NCBI GenBank assembly: GCA_014529385.2
Contig: CM043965.1
Location: 13,427,412 to 13,491,411 of the forward strand
Reading direction: 5' to 3'
DNA from: Adiantum capillus-veneris
Taxonomy: Eukaryota > Streptophyta > Polypodiopsida > Polypodiales > Pteridaceae
DNA: 64,000 bases
Part shown: piece after piece, positions 48,768-60,649 of the stretch
How positions within the stretch are numbered: position 1 is the stretch's first letter
Layout of the letters: every line of letters starts with the position of its first letter
Notes under the pieces: generated by a model
The model's input: the letters and a program-made list of their open reading frames with translations, nothing else
What the model was told of the DNA's origin: nothing
Databases searched by the model: none
Position numbers and translations under genes: made by a program

Positions 48768-49758
48768 TCAAATTTGAGTTGTATTTTGTCTTTCTTCTCG
48801 CATCATAATCCACAACTTTGCTTCCTCCTTTGCATGGTCTTGAATGGCTTGAGCTTTTAGCTTTTGCTCCTTTGCTTGGTGAATCTTATCCAACATGTCT
48901 GCACTGAGAGGTAAATGGTACTTGTTTAGTTTAAAATCATTGATCCAATTACGCATCTCCTCTCCCTCTAATGTTGCAAGTTTTACGGCACCAGTAGGTG
49001 ATATGTTGCTGATCACAAATGGGCCATTACCTTGCCTTTTCAATTTCTTGGAGTGTTGTTTCAAGGTATACACTAATACATAGTCTCCCTTTTGAAACTC
49101 CTCGTTTATCACATACTGGTCATAGAACTCTTTCATTTGTCATTTTTACGCATATATGGCTACAACAACCTTGAGTCACAATTCATCTAACTTGGTGAGT
49201 TGTTCAACTTGGCCTGACAACTCATGCATATATAACTTTCTTTATGCTCTCAGCTTGCCCGTTTGCTTGAGGGTAATTTGCTACTAACTTTGAATGAAGC
49301 ACCATAAATTCTCGCAATAGATAGTCAATCATATCATTTATGAACTGAGTCTATTTCAATCAGAATCCCATATCTAGTGCAGATGTTTCATATAAAAACT
49401 ATGTTGTTGTTTTGACATCATCCTTCTCCAACCAGATTCTTGCAAGAAGTATTGCTTTTACAGTTTTTCCTGCTACAAAGTGACCTCCTATCAGTCCGGC
49501 ATGTGATTGCTCAAGAATTGGTATGTACTCGCTCTCCACAACACATATTAGCAAGTTGTTATTGTTTCCTCTACAATAAAGTGGATTTTCAATCATCACA
49601 TAGTTATTTTCTTCTATTGGGATTGAGTGTCTTTTGGATCGACTCATGTTTGCTGGTAAAACCCCTCTTTCTAGGTAATCCATAATGTAATTTTTTGCTT
49701 GAGTGCTAATGCTAATCTGGACATTGTAGCATGTTCTATACATGCTTGAATTGCACAA
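48768..49758 (-). pseudogene. Integrase of an old - strand Ty3/gypsy element
   Basis: The zinc-binding part is at 49758-49399 (IENPLYCRG, then EQSHAGLIGGHFVAGKT; the CxxC half is degraded). The core is decayed but HSKLVANYPQANGQAES can be read near 49290-49240. The C-terminal domain at 49136-48768 is well kept: FYDQYVINEEFQKGDYVLVY, GPFVISNISPTGAVKLATLE, then a charged tail. This is the typical gypsy order zinc finger-core-GPF-type C-terminus. Frameshifts and stops separate the parts. RT should lie to the right but is not recognisable beyond about 49.8 kb. Confidence 0.8.
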
Positions 49759-49759
49759 G

Positions 49760-52676
49760 TGTCACACGAACTAATATAGTCATGGACACTCCACTGCATA
49801 TGAGGTCAATATACTACAGTCTCATCAATCTTTGCAATGTCTTTGTTTTTCATTGTGAATCCCTATCATTTGTACATGAGCTTGCCTCAAGTACATATCT
49901 TTCTTTGATGGCTCGATACATAGCCAAAGTATCCCATCCTTTCCATGCTTATATATCCATCTTGTTATTAGCACGAGGGAGCATGTTTTCTCAATGATTG
50001 ATGATTGTCTTTCAATCTATAGAGAACCAATAATAAGCAATGATATTACATGTTCATTCCATATAAGGGAAATTCTATGCATGGTGATGCATTACTAGGA
50101 TCTTTATATATCACTCAAGTATTTGGTTCTTATGGTTGTGCGATGCCACCATTATGCATAATGACTATGAGGTTGTGACAATACTTGGCATCATCTTTGA
50201 AGGTTGACAAAGCATTTCCACAAGAGTTAGGTAATCGATGGATTCATGACATTGTTGCGAAAGAAGCTTTAAAGCACTCTAGCCTCAGATTTCATGTCGA
50301 TGGAAAGGACTTAACTTGATTGTAGATACCAATGAGTTTTTGAATCCTCCCCCATCCTCATATACTTGAAGTGGGTGGAAATGATCTAATATTGGAAGTT
50401 TGAAAAAATATATCATCATAATCTTAATCGTCTTATCAAATAAGTCCTAGACATTGCATTGAAACTCGCTGAAGCCTAACCAATTGTGCATTTTTTGCAT
50501 TACAAAAAGAAAACAAGAGAAAAGTCCTCCAAAATAAATCAAGCAAGCCACTCACTCTAATGAGCTACATAGCAACTCAGATAGTATGAGTGTCACCCTA
50601 CATAGTGAACATGGATTGTAGGAGCTACAAATGACACAATGAATCTACACATTCTTTATAGTGATTCAATGAGGAGCTATGCAAAAGCCAATGATTAGGC
50701 CATATACTTTTACATTGAGTGAGAATTTGATCTTTTGGAGGCCAAAAGGCTAGATAACTAAGAATTGGTTAGAGGTACCAATCAAGCTACTTTAGGCACA
50801 AGGATCCTACCCCAAAGATAATTGGATATGGATTCCAAATCCGTATTACTTCATGATTCCCATCAACACCATCAAGATAGGTCTACACATACACAAAGGG
50901 TTTTATTATGAAGACCTATTTGAAGAACCCAATAAACAATGGACTCTTCAAGTACCAAGAAGGATAATTCCATTCCTAAAATTTTAGAATCAAACAAGTG
51001 GTTAGGTCCTTGAAAAACACTCTATCTAATTATTCAAGCTTACATGTTTTGGATGACATATTTTTCATAAGCTTAATAATATTCAAGTTTCTACGGTGCA
51101 AAAAACACTCTCTGGCATAGTCAAAGTTGGGTAGCCTAAATGAGAAAACCATTCATTCATAAAGCCTTGCTCCTAATAAACTTTGTACTAAGATTCATAG
51201 ATAATAGACCTAATCTTAAGGTTCATATTTGAGTATATTTATGTTGTGTCATTCATGCTAGGTGGAATCTTTGAATATTAATTTTGGATTCGAAATGGTA
51301 ACCTTAAGTAGAAAAGTATGAGAGTTAGGTTTTTGACAAAAAAATGAACAAAATAGAATGCCCAAAATGATGATTTTTAAGAAATGTATTGAACATAAAT
51401 AGTGTGGGTCAAAAATGACCAATTATGTTTAAGTGACCACCTTCTTGATCTTGAGGATGCAAAACATATCTTTTTACAAATAGTCATTGATCAATGCTGA
51501 TGTCTAGCCATTGTTGCATAATAGTAAAGTGGTTCAACCAAATGGTGCCCTTTGAAGGGACAATAGGCTACCACTATTGCATCTGTAGTGTGCCCTTCAC
51601 CAATTGTGGGTGCCCTTTTGAACTGTGTAATGCCATGTGTACATGATATTTAATTTCTTTTTTAAACTTGCTATATTTTTATTGTAGCTCTTATAGCTAC
51701 TCACTTACACATGGATCCTTGTGTGTCATGGATGACTATGTGGCCTTCTATAGGACACCTACTTGATTTTTAGGCAAATTCATTGTGGCGTAGGCTATAG
51801 TGCAACCATGTCGATCATATGTGAGTCACATTTGGAAATTACCATGCCATATTTTATCCATATAAATGCTTTTCTTGTCCAACCAATATCTCCTCCTATC
51901 CTCATTGTGTCCTATCTCGTTATGTGTACATGTATCAATCTACCTTTATGATATTTGACATTGACACATTTGTACATATATCAATCTACCATTATGATAA
52001 CAAATTTCTCATTTAGCCTTGCCATACAGTTATTATAGCTCTTTTGGCTACTCATTTACACATCAATACTTGTTAGCACATATGCCTATGTGGCATTCTA
52101 TAGGACACCAATGTGATTTCTATGAAAATCCCATGTGGCATAAGCTATAATGCAACTATGTGAACCCAATGTGAATCCCATATGGAAACAACCATGCCAT
52201 ATGTTATCCAAATAAACACCCTTATCATCCAACTTATACCTCCTACTATCCTCATTGTATCCTATCTCATCCCCACCTAGTAATTGGATATCAATTGTTG
52301 TAGGTCACCATGTTATTGTGGCACTACCCCATGTCCACCTAGCTTTCCCAAAATCTATCTTCCCTTCTTAGACATGTGCTCTCTGTAGAGCTATGGCATA
52401 AAGTGAATGTTCGATAATGGGTCACCACTTCAATAGATGATGTAGCATAGTTGACTAAAACATAACATATTAAATGTCAATACACAGGGAGTCAACTTGG
52501 TTGGGGCATGAAGACTACATCAACATGTCAAGATTGAATGAATGGCCTATTTGCATTAATAATGAGCTAACAATCAGAATAAACCATATTAAAGATGTAT
52601 AGACAAAAAATGTCAGTATGTAGTTTACTTGAAAAATTAGGCATTTCTAAACGAACTCAAAATGCAATGAAATGAA
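49760..52676. other. AT-rich intergenic DNA, no gene recognised
   Basis: Short ORFs only. It includes a diverged tandem duplication of about 345 bp period (about 51670-51960 and 52012-52275; shared phrases include TATAGGACACC and CCTCATTGT). Confidence 0.5.
51670..52275. repeat. Diverged tandem duplication, ~345-bp period
   Basis: The two halves align from TTATAGCT through ACCATGCCATAT to CCTATCTC with many substitutions. Confidence 0.75.
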
Positions 52677-52999
52677 AGGGATGTTGGAATTAGGGTTGTA
52701 GGAAAACACACAAAATTTGGAGAAGACAAAGGAAGCTCAAGGCACACAACAGAGAGAGTATTACTTAGTGTGCAATGGAAAGATAAGATAGCGCTATAGT
52801 GATGGGCATATATGCAATGCACGGGGGGCAAAACCTCCTAATGAGGGAAAAAATACGCCGATGGTCCTAAGTGTATTCACACGCATCACTACCACATGTA
52901 TATGGTAACAAATTCCCCATGGGCATGATGGGTGAATGAGAGTTGGCACATAGAGTACAAGGAATCCATGCCCGAAGTACATGATTAGTCCACAAAGGG

Positions 53000-55640
53000 A
53001 AGTAAGCCCAAAGCATTGTGGAAAGCTTCAAACTCCTTTGTGAAAAGGTCTACAAGGTTGTTCTGTGTTGGCACATAAGCCAAGTTGATCTCTGCTACCG
53101 AGAGTCTCTCCTTGACATAGTGTAATGCACCTCAATGTGCTTTTGTGAGCATGAAAAAGTGGGTTCCTTGCAATTGCTAATGCGCTCTGACTGTCAGTGT
53201 AGATAGGGTTGGCATTGTCCTATCCAACACCCAAATTATCCATAAGGAGTCTAAGCCATACACACTTAACCGTAGCTGTGAAAACTGTCATGTACTCAAC
53301 CTTACAACTAGAAGTGGCCACAATAGGTTGCTTCTTGCTCAACCATGATATTCATGAGCTACCAAGCATGAAACAGAAACCACTTGTGGAAACTCGTGTC
53401 AAAACAACAAGCCCATTTTGAGTACAAAAAAGCATGTAAATCTGGTGGCAATGATCTCCCCTTGGGATAAAACAAGACAAGATGTAAAGTGCCACTCAAG
53501 TAGCAAAAAGTCCTCTTGACAACCTGCCAATGCTTAGACCCTAGGCTATGCATGAATTTGTTGACGTGTGAGATTGCAAACTAAATGCCCGACCTTGTGT
53601 TGCATACATAAATGAGGCAGTCAAAAGCAGTTTGGTAAAGAGTTACATTTGCAGGATCACCAACATCATGAAGACTCGACTTCAAACTTGTTTCCATGGG
53701 AGTGGCAATAGGTTTGCAATCTTCAAGTCCAAACTTACATAGCAATGTTTCTATGTAACTTTTTTGACACAAGGCAATACCACCATCACATTGCTCAAAT
53801 TGTATACCCAAGTAGTAATGCAAAAACTCCAAGTATTTCATCCTTAAAGTAGCATGCAAATCAGCCTAAAATTCAGAAATATGTCTCTCGTATGGTCCAA
53901 TGATCAGCAAATCATCCACATAGAGAACCACAATGAGAAGTACATCACCCTCACACTTTACATACAATGTGCTTTTTGTTGGAATGTTACAAAAGCCTCG
54001 TTTGACCAAATGAGTGTCAATTTTCTCATACCAAGTATGAGGAGATTGCTTCAACCCATATAAAGCTTTCTTACATCTCCACACTTTATCATGTTGTCAT
54101 TTCTTGACAAAACTAGGAGGCTGCATTACATAAACTTCGTCAAATTTGTCACCATTCAAGAAAGCAGTAACAATGTCTGACTGGTGTAAATCCCAACCAA
54201 AATAAGCTGCCAACACACATAGGAAATGCACAATAGTCATACAACAAGTGGGAGCAATAGTCTCTTCATAATCTAGGCCTTTTTACTGTGCATAACCTTT
54301 TGCAACAAGTCAAGCCTTATAGCAGTCAATCTCACCATCCGGCTTGTGTTTCAACTTGTAGAACCACTTTGTACAATTGCCTTTTTGCCAAGAGGCAAAT
54401 CACATAAAGTCCATGTGTCATTTTCTTGAAGTGCATCATATTTTGATTTTATGGCAACCATGCAATTTTTTGAATTATGTGCTTCACCAAAAGATAGAGG
54501 TTCCTCAACATCATGTAGGCTAGACATAGCCAAAGCATAACAATCTGATGCATAAGATGCATGGTGAGAACCGGATAGTACGACTAGACAAAGGTTCATT
54601 CAATTTAATATCACCCAAAGTATGCACCATCCATTTAGGCATACCTCTAGGCTGCTTATTCTCATCCCTTTCCTCATCAAGTACATCATGTACATGTGCA
54701 TCAGTAATAGGCTGATCTATAATATTTTCCAAAGATGCATGGTGAGAACCGGATAGTACGACTAGACAAAGTTTCATTCAATTTAATATCACCCAAAGTA
54801 TGCACCATCCATTTAGGCATACCTCTAGGTTGCTTATTCTCATCCCTTTCCTCATCAAGTACATCATGTACATCTGCATCAGTAATAGGCTGATCTGTAA
54901 TATTTTCCAAAACCCCCATATGTTGTACATTTTCCTCATTGGAATTTACATTTGAACTTCCACCACTAAAAGAGGCAACAAAGTGTCATAAATTTCAAGT
55001 GAGCTTACATTACTATCTCTAGTACATGACAACAATGGCTGAACAAAATCTTCCACAAACACAATATCTCGTGAGACCAAGATACACTTTGTTTGCGGAT
55101 GATACAACCTATAACCTTTTCTTTCAACACTATAACCAACAAAAATATATTTGACAGCCTTATTCAATTTCTTACGTTGCATTTTGTGGCAACAAAGCAT
55201 ATGCCAAATAGCCAAATACATGCATGTGCTCAATAGAAGGCTTTCTATCATGCTATTCTTCATATGGAGTCATAGACTGCAAAGCTTTTGTAGGACACCT
55301 GTTTAGTACATAAGTGCACACATGATGGCCTCAAGCCAGAACGAATGCGACAAAGCTTGACTCTTGATCGTACATCATGCCATTTTCGTAAGTGACCTAT
55401 TTTTCCTCTCCGCAACACCATTTTGATGAGGTGTATACGGCATTGTACATTAGTGTTTTATCCCACAACTAGCCGGAAATGCAATAAACTCATGAGACAT
55501 TTACTCCCCCTCTCGATCAGAATAGAGGGTACCCACATTATATTTTGAGACATTTTCAGCCAAAGCTAGAAATAGTTTGAAGCACATAAATACTTTGGAC
55601 TTTGCTTTAAGCAGATGTACTCATGCATGCCTGGAGTAAT
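53000..55640 (-). pseudogene. pol remnant of copia F
   Basis: RNase H (about 53570-53000, with frame changes), RT with LYVDDLLIIGP (about 53905-53937) and HSLGSKHWQVVKRTFCYL (about 53550-53500). An integrase-RT linker region (54351-54919) and integrase C-terminal part (55263-54946, VGYSVERKGYRLYHPQTK) follow. Stops and shifts occur throughout. Confidence 0.82.
54556..54911. repeat. 178-bp tandem duplication inside copia F
   Basis: 54556-54733 and 54734-54911 are nearly identical. The second copy differs at a handful of positions. The period is not a multiple of three (178), so it also shifts the frame. Confidence 0.92.
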
Positions 55641-55766
55641 TAATCACCTAACATACTAGTATCCAAACTCATGGACCATAGCATCTTTGGTAAATTGTGA
55701 AGCAGATGTTATAGTCTAAAATGATGTGTAGGCTACTTTATGAAAGGTGCCCTATCATGAGACCAA

Positions 55767-55836
<70 letters not shown>

Positions 55837-57250
55837 TTTTAGAGAGAGATTAGAGATTGAGAATGCATATCTCCACTTTTAAACAACTGACGGGAGAGAA
55901 ACAATAAGCTTGAGATATTTTTGGAGGGAAATAAGGAAGAAGAGAGAGAATATAAAGAGGTAATAAGAGAGGTGCAACTTTAAATTTTTTAGAATTAAAA
56001 AGGTAATTTTTGGACAAAGAGTAACTTCAATAGATCTGGTAAAATGTACATATATCCTTTGAGAAAATAAGAAACAATAAGTTTAATTAGGACTCTCTAG
56101 GAAATCTACCCCACCATTCTAACCTTTATCAAAGCTTGATTAAGTTTTCAGTATTTCCTGACACCACCAAATAAAGAGGCCCTCATAGGCCCTATTCTAT
56201 TCCTAATGGTGTCAAAGTTGTAGATTATTTTCATTCACGAGACTTGGTTGACGCTAGCAAAAAAAAAACACATGGATCCCATTCCCATTGTACTTCTTCA
56301 CCCATTTTTGAAAGTTAGCCGGTCTAACCCTCCTAGTATGATCCACTTTAACTCTTTAAGGAATTACAATTTTGGTTTCCAAGTGCTAGACTTTTGTGTT
56401 ATGAAGTTGTGACTCCATTGACCCTCTATTGTTCTGATAGTCACCTTGCAAATTCTTCTTGGATTTGTTGTTTCTTGCATTCATCCAATCCTTTAGGATA
56501 AAATACCCACTCTCGTCCAATTTTGTTTGATTATGAGTAGATCCTTTCTTATTGTTCATACTCCCAAATGACTGTCCAATCTTAGATGGATCTACCTTTT
56601 TTCTAGTTTGGCATCTGATGTTTATTAACCAACTAACTCTTACTTGAATATCATCATGAAGAAGTTGTTATTTTCCTTGGAAACTATATTGTGGTAATAT
56701 GGTAGGCTCATTTTGACTAAAACATAGATGATTTTGCTATCTTTGCTTTGGAATTTTCTATCCATAAAATTTCAATTGATTTTTCATGTTCCCAATAGTA
56801 AACCCCCAGTGTTCTCATTGTATGTCATAATCCACTACATGATTCTTGAATTCGCCAAAACATAAATGTCATGTCCCAAAGGAAGGGGTTTCTCATGCAT
56901 CCTTCATAGCAACTTTGGTGCTTTTAATTGCCCCCACTGTCCAAAGTATCAAGATCTTGGATCTTAACATACCTTGTATCTTTCCAATCCATATAAAATT
57001 CCCCTTTTTGGTTGTAATAATTGACTCTATAAACACTACATTGTCATAGTCGTTAATTTTGACACAACGTTGGATTAGCATAGATTTGCATCTCACACTC
57101 ATTTTTCATATGATGGGTAATCAAGAATTTTTATGTCAATCTATTGTCTCCACTTACTTGTGATTAAAATCATAGAGACTATTTTACAGCTAGAGTCAAA
57201 ATAAGTGTCAAATACTCACATTAGTAATGGAGTGGACTAATTTCTTGCTA
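55641..57250. other. Intergenic DNA with a (GA)n tract
   Basis: A pure GA run of about 64 bp sits at 55769-55832. Between about 56280 and 57100 the - strand has scattered open stretches without a domain I can name. Otherwise nothing is seen. Confidence 0.45.
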
Positions 57251-57392
57251 TACTGTTGTGCTCCTCTGCTTGCTCTCTTTGCCATCGCTCACTACCCCCC
57301 CTTCCTTGCTACCCTTGTTGCCCCTTCCCCTTCACACCTGTTGCCTTAGTTTCTCCCCACCCCCTTGCTCGTTGCCCTCACTACCGCTACCC

Positions 57393-57396
<4 letters not shown>

Positions 57397-57454
<58 letters not shown>
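57397..57454. repeat. Poly-C run
   Basis: About 58 consecutive C. It lies in a C/T-rich 300-bp stretch (57256-57550). The length may be an assembly estimate. Confidence 0.95.
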
Positions 57455-57455
<1 letters not shown>

Positions 57456-58530
57456 CCTCCCAAATCACCCTTCCCCACCCCACCCTTGCCTCACAGAGCC
57501 TCCCCTTTCTCTCTTCCCTTTGCACCCACCCCTCCACCTTTTTCTCCTAGTCAAATGTTGTTGATAGCTCCACGGAATCAATCACTTGGAAGGATTTGCT
57601 CGAACATGAGAACTCTATTATTTCACTTTCACTAACACTGGCAAACATAGATGGAAGCTCGTGCTCTACCTCAGAGGGACTCAAATGAAGTCCCCTCATT
57701 TAACCCCGCAAAGCCCACCATTTGAATTGCTATGTCACCAATAGAGCAAGCATGCCTTGCAATAGAGTTGGAGTGCCTTCAAGTCAGGCCACTTGTGTTA
57801 TCTACAAGATCATTAGTAGTTGACCTAGTAGAGGCAAGGTGCATGACGTCCTCCAGGCTTGTCTCCTAGCAGACGTGAGAAAGATCATTGACATAAAGGT
57901 TCTTGGGTGAGGGTACTACCAGATTGAGTTTGAGACTCTTGAGATGGATGCAAAGGTCATTTCAATGATCCCGCTGGCCATTTCAGCAGTCAAGGCTCAT
58001 TTTTTATAGTGGCACCGTGGTTTTGACCCAGATTTAGATGTTCTTTCCAAGGAAGCAGATATGCCCAACTCAATTTGCTTCCCCGGCTTGAGGGTACCTC
58101 CCGCTTCTTTTTAGGAATGGTTTTGAGATTGGGATAGTCTTGAAGACTGTGCACGATAGCTTTAGTTGCTACCAAGGATGTAGTTATACCCACAATATGT
58201 GTTCTCATTCAAGACATCCACACCCTCCCAAAGGTAGTCCTCCTACCTAGGGTGAATGGTGGGTGGCTCTACCAGAGGGTGGAGTATTTGAGACTCCCAA
58301 ATCAGTGTTTCATTTGTAGACAGATGGGCCATTTAGAAAGGCTTTTCCTTTGCAAGAGATCTTGACCCGTGTTGCATGTTTATCCTCCCAAGGCTAACCA
58401 TGCACAAAAAACATGTACACAAAACACACAAACTAGCACCTCTTTAGAGCCCAGTGACTAGCCAACTAATGGCTGGCAGCAGGTGCATGGTTGCCATTGA
58501 CAGGGACAAGCTCATCACATCGCCCCCTAG

Positions 58531-59267
58531 TTGCTCGACTCCTATAGTACATTCTTATACTATAGGAGTATCACCTTTGTGAGAGTCACATTTGGTGTTG
58601 TGGTCAGATCTTGCATGGTCACTATGAGACCTTTTGGGGTCAACTACTTTTGGGCCTGGAGGCATTCAAGGAGGTGTATAGATGACAATTGTGGACTCAC
58701 ATTAGCCAGCCATTTTGGGTAGAGGTATTATTGGTCCAGGTAGGGCCCAATGTATCACTATTATGCAGGTTCATCATAGCCTTATGGGCTTCCTAAACAT
58801 ATATGCACACAACCATGTGAGTGCACTAGCTGAGTATTGGACACATATTGTTGAGTCCTTGCCTCATACAAAGCACTGGTATGTTGGGGAGACTTTAACA
58901 TGCCAAAGGACCCCTCAAACAGGATTGGAGGCATCCATGCTATGGTTTTGGGGCTTAGTTAGCAGTTTGGGAGCATCTTTGTATGACCTTGAGGATTTAT
59001 GGTGTTATGCACGTTTTGTTCGCCCCTCAAAAAGTCTCTTTCTCTAGGTTTTACCAGAGAGTAGGGAGCATGAATCTATCTAGGATAGATCGCTTTTATG
59101 CTAGTGATCACATTTGTGACATGGGAAGATCATTTTACATTTTAGAAGGGACCACCTTTTCCAAGCATGTGCTAGTGATACTCATTGTGTCAGATAAACA
59201 GTCTAGTGGTAGTGTCATACTATGGATCCCAGAGAGGATTTTATTGGATACAGAGCTCAAAGATTAG
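58531..59267 (+). pseudogene. LINE endonuclease domain
   Basis: Frames at 58531-58722, 58715-59047 and 58983-59267 together give an L1 endonuclease: NIYAHNHVSALAEYWTHIVE, a degraded GDFN-like segment (WYVGETLTC), SRIDRFYASD and the terminal FSKHVLVILIVSD (for SDHxP). The order is right, but the catalytic segments are damaged. Confidence 0.75.
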
Positions 59268-60099
59268 GTTGAGGCACTTTGGATTGAGAGTTTGGACATG
59301 CACGATATTCCTACCACTAGAGTGGCCAGTGGCCTTGTAGAGATTAGTTGTTTCCTCCTTCAGGATTTTGTAGATCGTTTGTTAGCGATCAAGGAGAAGG
59401 AGGAGAGGCGATTGTGATGAGGATTCCTTATTTGCAATGGATGTAAGAGCATAATCTTGGTACCCCTTGGATGGAGGAATAGATGCAGTAGGCTTGACAT
59501 GATTTGATTACCATTGAGGAGCAGTGCCACAAGTTTACCTTCCACCATCAGGCATCTCAATGGACCCAGGTGGGAGACAAAGTTACTAGCAAGTTTTTTA
59601 GATTGTGGGCCCTCGACATGCCCACACCATTGTTAGCCATTTGAGGAGGCCCAATGGGTCGGTTGTTATAGAGCCGGAGGATATGTGTGCAATTAACACT
59701 AGCTTTTATTGTGAACTTCTTTTAAAGCCAAGCCATAGTCTAATTTCCGAGATGCATGCAGGGAGCAAGTGTGAGCATAGATGCCTTGCTTAGTTTACTA
59801 AGAAGATGAAAGAGAGGCTTGATATGCCTCTCTAACCAAAGGAGTTGCACGAGGCCCTTTGGACACTTCCACAAGGTAGCTGCCCAGGGGAGGATGGTTT
59901 GACTTCTAGTTTCTTGTTGCAGTACTGGGAGATGCTTTGTCTTGACGTATGTAGTGCTTTATTAGCACATTTTTCATATTGGTGAAATGTCAAATAGTAT
60001 GAGTTAGCTTGATCTTTCTTATCCACAAAGAGGGAGGATCTTTGGATGAGATTCAGTAGTGGTGTCCCATCACCATTCTCAACTTAGTCTACAAAATCT

Positions 60100-60350
60100 T
60101 AGCAAAGGCTCTGAGTTTGAGGATCCACCCACTACTAGAGAGCATTATACATGAGACACATACATGCTTTGTCAGGGAGTGCAGCATCCTTGATAGCATC
60201 CTCACTTTTTGGGAGGGGTCTGTCCTTGCACACCTCAGAGGAGAGGATCTTGTGGTAATCTTTCTCAATTTGGATAAGGTGTATGATAGAGTTGACATTA
60301 GGAAATTTTGGAGGTCATTTGGAGGGCCATATGAAGAGAGAGAAAAATAG
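60100..60350 (+). pseudogene. LINE reverse transcriptase, N-terminal fragment
   Basis: One 77-residue frame (60117-60350) with ILDSILTFWEGS and LVVIFLNLDKVYDRVDIRKF, the first conserved RT blocks of L1. The frame runs out at GGPYEEREK, before the FADD catalytic block. Confidence 0.8.
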
Positions 60351-60649
60351 AGCGCGTCCAATGAGCATGAAGGCTACGTTACGTAGGAAAGTACCTGGAA
60401 AGACTCAAAAAATAGGAAAATAGCATAAAACTTTCACGAAACTAGGATTGTAGCATAGTAATTTCCTTCCTTTTACCGAGCTTTTAGGTGCTTGCGTGTG
60501 GTCCCACTTCTGATATTCTCTCATGGTCATTAACCTACTGGAGGGTGACCATTAAGCCCGCACAAGATATTGGAATTTTAAAACACTTTCCCTCCATTAG
60601 AATGCTTTCAAAGTGAATCTCCCTCCACTAAATCTTTTCTCTGAGAGTT
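60351..60649 (+). promoter_or_regulatory. Upstream region of the gene at 60650
   Basis: About 300 bp between the LINE break and the start codon. TTTTAAAA at about 60574-60581 could act as a TATA-like element. No other promoter signal is clear. Confidence 0.3.

Larger units (their letters stand above)
52682..55640 (-). mobile_element. Ty1/copia element F, 5'-truncated
   Basis: Same family as A, B and E. Its 3' LTR is 52682-52910; RNase H, RT and integrase follow on the - strand up to about 55640, where homology stops inside the integrase core (matching the FIDDYSRHAW part of E). No 5' LTR, gag or primer site remains. The flank AGGGA (52677-52681) would be the left target duplicate. A 178-bp tandem duplication lies in the integrase-RT linker. 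It is more decayed than B or E. Confidence 0.9.
57850..60350 (+). mobile_element. Decayed L1-type LINE
   Basis: An ORF1-like part at about 57900-58370 with VKAHFL-W-HRGFDPD and a degenerate zinc knuckle QCFICRQMGHLERL. An apurinic-type endonuclease at about 58531-59250 (GFLNIYAHNHVSALAEYW, LSRIDRFYASD). An RT part at about 60100-60350 (RECSILDSILTFWEG, then VIFLNLDKVYDRV, like the FLDFEKAYDRV block). Homology stops right after the RT start, so the 3' half is missing. No poly-A tail or target duplicate was found. It is full of stops and frame changes. Confidence 0.8.

Noticed and set aside
57256-57635. Proline-rich or glycine-rich ORFs around the C run
   Set aside because: They result from poly-C and C/T-rich DNA; all three frames are open, which is a composition effect.
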